From a virus: a stretch of 36,171 nt of DNA. Numbering within the stretch: the first letter of the stretch is position 1; each line of letters opens with the position of its first letter. The notes under the pieces are model-generated. The model did no database searches and was not told where the DNA came from. It saw only the letters and a list, made by a program, of their open reading frames with translations. The stretch lies in IMG/VR virus record IMGVR_UViG_3300030116_005228, positions 1 to 36,171 of that record. One strand, 5' to 3'. Below are positions 32,276-36,171 of the stretch, piece after piece. A program made the position numbers and the translations under genes.

Positions 32276-32971
32276 CTAGTGAGGCAACTTGGTGAATGAA
32301 TTTTCAAACGTCACACTGTGGACTGTGTGTGTCTTGCTTGGCTCTAAAAGTAGAAGTTTGAACCAATCGTGCTGTTCAATGTTCCACTCTCCGTCCTCAT
32401 CAATTAACAGTTCACTGAGCAATTTCAGCTTTGGAGGTTGTTCCTCATATCCTTCGCCAAAAGTGCAAGCAATCCACTGGTAGTGTGGGTTGAACTCTCT
32501 GGGTGCGTCAGTAAAGCAAGCTTGGATCTCTTCAGTCGTGAACTCTTGATCACTGAGTGATCTGTCCAGAGTGCTTGCAAGCAACCATCGGTAGAAGCTT
32601 CTATATAAAGCCTTCTGAATGAAGTCATCATCAAATAATGAAGTCGTTTTATTTTCTGATCTAAGATGTTCGTAGGTAGACTCCAGAATCTCTAACCAGT
32701 TGTTATTGAGTTCAAGGATGAATGCCAATCCTATCTTGAATGGTGCAATGAAGAATGGATATGTTCCACGATCAGTAACATTAAATCCAAACATGCAAAC
32801 TTGAGAATCATCAGTCACATACTCCAGAATGGGTTCGCCTGAGAAACGATCAATCGGATTGATTAACCAAAATCGTTCTGAGTTGGATGTACCAACCAGA
32901 CTATGGAGGCAACCTCCGCCAGAATGATACTCGCCTACACAAGAATACTTTTTAGTGTCTTTGATTTTCAT
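32276..32971 (-). CDS. Unknown protein, 231 residues
   Basis: The second largest product of minus block 2. It begins MKIKDTKKYSCVGEYHSGGG, contains aromatic-rich segments (GTYPFFIAPFKIGLAFILEL, SFYRWLLASTLDRSLSDQEF) and ends with HTVHSVTFENSFTKLPH. An acidic stretch (LIDEDGEWNIEQHDWFKLL) lies near the C-terminus. It looks like a compact globular protein; no catalytic motif is evident. The leader carries AAAACGAAGGAGA before the ATG, one of the best copies of the minus-strand leader motif. Confidence 0.7.
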   Translation of the reverse strand: MKIKDTKKYSCVGEYHSGGGCLHSLVGTSNSERFWLINPIDRFSGEPILEYVTDDSQVCMFGFNVTDRGTYPFFIAPFKIGLAFILELNNNWLEILESTYEHLRSENKTTSLFDDDFIQKALYRSFYRWLLASTLDRSLSDQEFTTEEIQACFTDAPREFNPHYQWIACTFGEGYEEQPPKLKLLSELLIDEDGEWNIEQHDWFKLLLLEPSKTHTVHSVTFENSFTKLPH

Positions 32972-33007
32972 TTTGAATCTCCTTCGTTTTATTTAAAAAA
33001 ATTATCT

Positions 33008-33484
33008 TTAGCAAAAAGAACAACCCACTACATCAGAGATGATGGGTTCTGCACATTGAACACAAAGTTCTTCTATTGAAGAATCGTTTTCAAACCGAAC
33101 AATAGAAACATTTTTTTTGCCTTCGGAAATAAGCTTTTCTGCGAAGTCAAAAGCTTCTTCTTCAACGTCAAACATGTCTAATCCAAACGATGGAGAAGCA
33201 TCATTGTCATGTCCGACTTGCCATTGAATATTTTTTACATCTAGACCTTCTTCAGAAACACTCAACCACTCAACGTGTCTAGACTCAGTGATTCTTGGAG
33301 CAATCTCAATTTGATCACTTGGACAACCATCCCTTTCGTTTTCATTCATATGGTCTTCCAGTTCAATTGCCCAAGCCAAAAATGAATCGGAATTTAAATC
33401 CTCAAAGTAAGATGGCTTGCACTTGGCCTCAAGAATTTTTTCAATCTCCAAAATTCCAACCTTATTTATAGTGTATGTTTTCAT
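33008..33484 (-). CDS. Unknown protein with C-terminal CxxC pair
   Basis: A 158-residue acidic protein starting MKTYTINKVGILEIEKILEAK and ending CVQCAEPIISDVVGCSFC. The two CxxC pairs, 10 residues apart at the very C-terminus, form a probable zinc ribbon. The body is acidic and mixed alpha/beta (FGLDMFDVEEEAFDFAEKL). Its ATG overlaps the TGA of the preceding gene, whose last codons contain the ribosome site. No family recognised; the zinc ribbon could mediate nucleic acid or protein binding. Confidence 0.7.
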   Translation of the reverse strand: MKTYTINKVGILEIEKILEAKCKPSYFEDLNSDSFLAWAIELEDHMNENERDGCPSDQIEIAPRITESRHVEWLSVSEEGLDVKNIQWQVGHDNDASPSFGLDMFDVEEEAFDFAEKLISEGKKNVSIVRFENDSSIEELCVQCAEPIISDVVGCSFC

Positions 33485-33735
33485 TTTAAATCTCCCTTCG
33501 CCTTATTAACTTCATTGATGAATGCCAGAACTGTTTCTGCATCGCAGTCTGGAGTCTGAATGAGACCCAGTGCTTTTGCATTGTCGATTGATTTTAAAAA
33601 CTGATTAGTTGATCTCTTGGAGAGAGAAGCACGGAGGTTGGAAGTCATTTGCTTTATATAAGCAGACTGTCCGCTAGGTGTGCCACTCTTTAAATTTCTT
33701 TCGCAGTACTCAATGATCTTTGCGTTTGTAGCCAT
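33481..33735 (-). CDS. Small unknown protein, first gene of minus block 2
   Basis: An 84-residue helical protein starting MATNAKIIEYCERNLKSG and ending INEVNKAKGDLK. The basic and Ser-rich middle (SNLRASLSKRSTNQFLKSI) could bind nucleic acid. As the promoter-proximal gene of the ArdC-containing operon, it is expected to be made first and strongly; the leader has a stable hairpin at the transcript start and AAACGAAGGAG as ribosome site. No family recognised. Confidence 0.7.
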   Translation of the reverse strand: MATNAKIIEYCERNLKSGTPSGQSAYIKQMTSNLRASLSKRSTNQFLKSIDNAKALGLIQTPDCDAETVLAFINEVNKAKGDLK

Positions 33736-33765
33736 TGTGTATCTCCTTCGTTTAGTTTGATTAGT

Positions 33766-33819
33766 GGGGATTTCGATCCCCTTGGACTGTTATTATAGTC
33801 ATCTGGTATGACAATGCAA
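33766..33819 (-). promoter_or_regulatory. Promoter of minus block 2 with 5' stem-loop
   Basis: On the minus strand TTGCAT (33814-33819) and a perfect TATAAT (33792-33797) are 16 bp apart. Ten bases after the -10, at the predicted transcript start, lies the hairpin GGGGAT-CGAA-ATCCCC (33766-33781), followed by AAACGAAGGAG and the ATG at 33735. The same order occurs at the promoter near 18990. It would drive the whole operon down to 28587. Confidence 0.6.
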
Positions 33820-33830
33820 CACCCTTGCAT
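33814..33830. promoter_or_regulatory. Dyad overlapping the -35 (possible operator)
   Basis: ATGCAA and TTGCAT face each other across 5 bp (33814-33819 and 33825-33830). The left arm is the -35 element of the minus-strand promoter, so a protein bound here could control transcription of the ArdC-containing operon. Confidence 0.45.
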
Positions 33831-33993
33831 CCTTTATAACGAGTGGGTTTCAAGATCATTACAAAATGGTTTTTGCGAGACAGGAGAAAAAATCCGGTCT
33901 CAACCGGGTGGACCCCGGCAGCACCACGCGAACTTGCAAAATGACCCAATCGCACTACCTTATATAGAAGAATAAAATGTGTAGGTGAATGGA

Positions 33994-34506
33994 ATGGCAG
34001 AGAAGAAAAAAGAATTGACCAGTAAGCAGTTGGCATTCGCAAAATGCGTGGCGAAATCGCCAGAGAATAAAAGCTTGGCAGATTGCTATAGAGAGGTCTA
34101 CGACTGTTCCCCATCAGCGAGTAGTCAAAGCATCAGAACATCAGCGTCAAGGTTGATGAAGAACCCCCACGTTGCAGATACAGTAACTCGCATAAGAGCC
34201 AAGTTGGAGGACGGATTACTTGCCTCCTCCCTCTCGTCCAGAACCAAAATCCTGAAGGTGCTAGAAGATACAATTGATGGGAAGCTTTCCAAAGACCCTA
34301 ACGAAATGGATTCAGTGAGACTAAAGGCAGTCGAACTCCTCGGACGTAATTTACAAATGTGGGGATCGGATACCACTGTGAACGTAGTAGAACGAGATAG
34401 TGAGACCCTGAGAGAAGAACTGACTGAAAAGCTTGGGAAAGTTCTTGGAGTTGTTCGCAAAGAGTCTGAGACAGAGCCAGAACCAGTAGATCAGACCAAG
34501 CACTGA
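33994..34506 (+). CDS. terS: Terminase small subunit
   Basis: The start is the ATG at 33994 with AGG eight bases upstream; an earlier GTG at 33985 is less likely. The 170-residue protein begins AEKKKELTSKQLAFAKCVA, then LADCYREVYDCS, SIRTSASRLMKNPHVADTV and RIRAKLEDG, the helix-turn-helix layout of phage small terminases that recognise the packaging site. A C-terminal acidic tail follows a helical oligomerisation part (LTEKLGKVLGVV). Large and small subunits together start DNA packaging. Unusually, the large subunit gene does not follow directly but begins 616 bp later. Confidence 0.85.
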   Translation: MAEKKKELTSKQLAFAKCVAKSPENKSLADCYREVYDCSPSASSQSIRTSASRLMKNPHVADTVTRIRAKLEDGLLASSLSSRTKILKVLEDTIDGKLSKDPNEMDSVRLKAVELLGRNLQMWGSDTTVNVVERDSETLREELTEKLGKVLGVVRKESETEPEPVDQTKH

Positions 34507-34781
34507 CTTCACGTAGGGTATCAGGAGTATGGCGTATCTCCTTGATTCCCCTAATGATAGTATGCCCACCCCATTCTTTTTTTCCGAGCTCCGACCCATA
34601 ACAGGCCCCCAGCCCCCCTCGAGCGACAGGCGCATGTAATTCTATATATATACTATTCCAGACATACGATTTCCTGAAAACACCGGGTACCCCCTTTAAT
34701 TTCCCATTATGACTTTATGACACAGCTTCCGGGTAAAATTTACCAGATCGGGGTTAAGGTTCCCCTGAAGGGGGGGTATAG

Positions 34782-34797
34782 TGTAGCGGTTGTAGCG
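34782..34797 (+). repeat. TGTAGCG pair, left arm of a long inverted repeat
   Basis: Two TGTAGCG heptamers start 9 bp apart (34782 and 34791). The inverted partner pair lies at 35072-35087, so the two 16-bp blocks match at 14 of 16 positions in inverse orientation and bracket the palindromes between them. Confidence 0.8.
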
Positions 34798-34844
34798 TGT
34801 AATATGACTAACCGGGGGGGAATAATATTTATTTGAAAAATAGC

Positions 34845-34872
34845 TTGACATCCTGTCAACCCCCCCTAATAT
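34845..34872 (+). promoter_or_regulatory. Plus-strand promoter with palindromic -35, probable terL promoter
   Basis: A perfect TTGACA (34845-34850) is followed after 16 bp by TAATAT (34867-34872, 4 of 6). The -35 is the left arm of TTGACATCCTGTCAA (34845-34859), a 15-bp dyad that could be an operator. A G7 run (34814-34820) and a C7 run (34860-34866) flank the dyad and could pair. Confidence 0.5.
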
Positions 34873-34915
34873 GCTAAAATTAATGCAATGTCTTATGGAA
34901 TCGATATATTCTGTA

Positions 34916-34930
34916 TCGAATAATATTCGA
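34916..34930. repeat. 15-bp palindrome TCGAATAATATTCGA, copy 1
   Basis: Seven-bp arms around one central base. Identical to copies at 34999 and 35033. This copy is further flanked by ATCGAT sequences on both sides, extending the symmetry imperfectly. Confidence 0.9.
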
Positions 34931-34955
34931 CATCGATAACATTCCATACGAGTAT

Positions 34956-34988
34956 ATTCTTATTTTTTTTTAATAAAAAAATATGAAT
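34956..34988. repeat. AT-rich imperfect palindrome
   Basis: ATTC-T-TATTTTTTT pairs with AAAAAAATA-T-GAAT around a 5-nt loop, giving 13 bp with one mismatch. Lying between copies 1 and 2 of the 15-bp palindrome, it is a candidate DNA unwinding element. Confidence 0.7.
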
Positions 34989-34998
34989 TATATTTCAA

Positions 34999-35013
34999 TC
35001 GAATAATATTCGA
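34999..35013. repeat. 15-bp palindrome TCGAATAATATTCGA, copy 2
   Basis: Identical to copies 1 and 3; with flanking A and T the symmetry extends to 17 bp. Starts 83 bp after copy 1 and 34 bp before copy 3. Confidence 0.9.
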
Positions 35014-35032
35014 TAACGATATATAATCTAAA

Positions 35033-35047
35033 TCGAATAATATTCGA
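35033..35047. repeat. 15-bp palindrome TCGAATAATATTCGA, copy 3
   Basis: Identical to copies 1 and 2 and, like copy 2, extended to 17 bp by flanking A and T. It ends 25 bp before the right-hand heptamer pair. Confidence 0.9.
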
Positions 35048-35071
35048 TATGAGTGGTAGTCTTTTTTTTGC

Positions 35072-35087
35072 CGCTACATGCGCTACA
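35072..35087 (-). repeat. TGTAGCG pair, right arm of a long inverted repeat
   Basis: CGCTACA at 35072 and 35081, again 9 bp apart, are the reverse complement of the left pair at 34782-34797. A degenerate third unit (CGCAACAAG) continues the 9-bp period to 35098. Confidence 0.8.
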
Positions 35088-35100
35088 TACGCAACAAGCA

Positions 35101-35116
35101 TGTTTCACATGGAACA
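35101..35116. promoter_or_regulatory. parS-like 16-bp near-palindrome before terL
   Basis: TGTTTCACATGGAACA matches the bacterial ParB-binding site TGTTTCACGTGAAACA at 14 of 16 positions. It lies directly upstream of terL and contributes the GGAA that would serve as its ribosome site. Binding by a host ParB is an inference only. Confidence 0.45.
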
Positions 35117-35122
35117 TTTATT

Positions 35123-36171
35123 TTGAAAATAGATTCTGAAACCTTGGCGAAGGTGCGTGATTTACCTGTTGCCGAGCAAGAAGAGATATTAAAGCTTCTG
35201 GAAGATATAGATGAGGCTGAAAAGAAGGAAGCTGCCCAGTCCGGGTTTATTCCTTTTGCCAAGTATATGTGGCCCGCTTTTATTGAAGGCAGGCATCACA
35301 AGATCATGGCGGAAGCCTTTGAGAAGATAGCGCGGGGCGAACTGAAGCGGTTAATAGTGAATATGCCGCCTCGTCATACCAAGTCCGAGTTTGCATCTTT
35401 TTTACTCCCGGCTTGGTTTCTGGGCCAGTACCCGGACAAGAAGGTTATCCAGACTGCCCATACCGCTGAATTATCTGTTGGTTTTGGAAGAAAGGTCCGT
35501 AACCTAGTCGCTAGTGATGATTTCAAGAAGGTTTTCCCTAACCTTGCGTTGAGGGCGGATTCAAAGGCCGCAGGACGCTGGAGTACCAGCGCAGGGGGAG
35601 AATACTTCGCTATCGGGGTTGGCGGGGCAGTGACTGGTAAAGGTGCTGACCTGTTGATTATTGATGACCCTCATAGTGAACAGGAAGGACAGAGTATCGA
35701 CCCGGCTGTATTTGACCGCACCTATGACTGGTACACCTCTGGTCCTCGACAGAGATTACAGCCCGGTGGGGCGATTGTTATTGTAATGACCCGGTGGCAC
35801 ATGCGTGACCTTACGGGCAAGATTATCAAGTCTTCCACCCAGAGACAGGGAACTGATGAGTGGGAGGTAATAGAATTTCCGGCAATCATGCCATCAGGGA
35901 ATGCCCTGTGGCCTGAATTCTGGAGTCTCGCGGAACTAACCGCGCTTCAATCTGAACTGCCTGCTTCCAAATGGAATGCACAGTATCAGCAAAATCCGAC
36001 CTCCGAGGGAGGCGCACTGGTAAAGAAAGAATGGTGGAAGATATGGGAATATGACAATCCCCCGCCATGTGATTTTGTCATACAGTCTTGGGACACAGCG
36101 TTTCTCAAGACACAACGGGCAGATTACTCTGCTTGCACAACATGGGGGGTATTTTACCACCCCGATGACGA
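35123..36171 (+). CDS. terL: Terminase large subunit, 3' end missing
   Basis: The frame is open to the right edge (350 residues visible). It holds Walker A MPPRHTKSE (residues 81-89), Walker B LLIIDDPH (177-184, D181 and D182) and the start of the nuclease domain with QSWDTAF (D324). WPAFIEGRHHKIMAEAFEKI near residue 50 is typical of this terminase family. The N-terminal helix IDSETLAKVRDLPVAEQEEI fits a start at the TTG at 35123, eight bases after GGAA; no in-frame ATG occurs before 35267, which would cut into the ATPase domain. The enzyme translocates and cuts concatemeric DNA at the portal. The 616-bp gap to terS and the TTG start suggest separately controlled, moderate expression. Confidence 0.93.
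   Translation, partial: MKIDSETLAKVRDLPVAEQEEILKLLEDIDEAEKKEAAQSGFIPFAKYMWPAFIEGRHHKIMAEAFEKIARGELKRLIVNMPPRHTKSEFASFLLPAWFLGQYPDKKVIQTAHTAELSVGFGRKVRNLVASDDFKKVFPNLALRADSKAAGRWSTSAGGEYFAIGVGGAVTGKGADLLIIDDPHSEQEGQSIDPAVFDRTYDWYTSGPRQRLQPGGAIVIVMTRWHMRDLTGKIIKSSTQRQGTDEWEVIEFPAIMPSGNALWPEFWSLAELTALQSELPASKWNAQYQQNPTSEGGALVKKEWWKIWEYDNPPPCDFVIQSWDTAFLKTQRADYSACTTWGVFYHPDD

Larger units (their letters stand above)
34507..35122. other. Long non-coding control region between terS and terL
   Basis: I find no convincing gene in these 616 bp. The left part (34507-34780) has an imperfect hairpin just after terS (about 34522-34547) and several C or G runs. The right part is AT-rich and holds the palindromes and repeats listed separately. 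Paired heptamers, palindromes and an AT-rich core are typical of phage replication origins, regulatory regions or packaging sites; which of these applies cannot be told from sequence alone. Confidence 0.75.

Noticed and set aside
34529-34639. 36-residue ORF downstream of terS (starts MAYLLDSPNDSM)
   Set aside because: Its GGAG is only one base before the ATG, and the second half is proline- and serine-rich from C-runs; not enough to call a gene.
34696-34947. 83-residue minus-strand ORF across the control region
   Set aside because: It runs through palindromes and homopolymers, has no ribosome site and no protein-like pattern.
34916-35047. CRISPR-like array
   Set aside because: The repeats are 15 bp, only three, with unequal spacers of 68 and 19 bp, and there are no cas genes.

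Overview
The window is part of a tailed double-stranded DNA phage genome, most likely a short-tailed (podovirus-like) marine phage. The virion proteins on the left (a P22 gp10-type tail stabilization protein, T7 gp13/gp14-like internal proteins, and a 3109-residue polyvalent ejection-type protein) have the character I associate with uncultured marine phages, including EGG[IL] motifs and a C-terminal YIVPADVVS module. There is no integrase, tRNA, rRNA or bacterial housekeeping gene. Both ends cut through genes: a tail stabilization gene on the left and the large terminase on the right. Portal, capsid and the remaining tail genes should lie beyond the right end if the map is circular or permuted.

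Layout: (1) 1-18339, plus strand, late virion module ending in a staphylococcal-type nuclease. (2) 18340-22265, minus strand, replication and control: an excisionase-type HTH protein, a monocistronic unit with its own promoter and terminator, small unknown proteins, a Twinkle/T7 gp4-like primase-helicase, and a RusA-type resolvase. (3) 22319-28482, plus strand, recombination and modification: a Cas4/RecB-type PD-(D/E)XK nuclease, a Rad52/Sak-like annealing protein, an SSB-like protein, a DUF1364-type nuclease, a NinB-like protein, a C5 cytosine methyltransferase split over two frames, a second PD-(D/E)XK protein and several tiny ORFs. (4) 28587-33735, minus strand, a run of about 13 mostly unrecognised small genes around an ArdC-type antirestriction protein, read from a promoter near 33790. 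(5) 33994-36171, plus strand, small and large terminase subunits, separated by about 615 bp of non-coding DNA packed with palindromes.

Working together: RusA, the PD-(D/E)XK nuclease, the annealing protein and the SSB make a complete recombination module beside the primase-helicase. The cytosine methyltransferase and ArdC give two plausible layers of protection from host restriction. The 3109-residue protein, with zincin-like and ADP-ribosyltransferase-like regions, is probably injected with the DNA.

The most unusual material is non-coding. The terS-terL gap has three identical 15-bp palindromes, inverted paired TGTAGCG heptamers, a palindromic -35 element inside G7/C7 tracts, and a parS-like site just before terL, and looks like an origin or master control or packaging region. 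The minus-strand genes share a leader design (TATAAT, then a GC stem-loop, then ACGAAGGAG) that the plus-strand genes lack. Five short genes (36, 33, 58, 53 and 35 codons) were found by reading between the longer ones.
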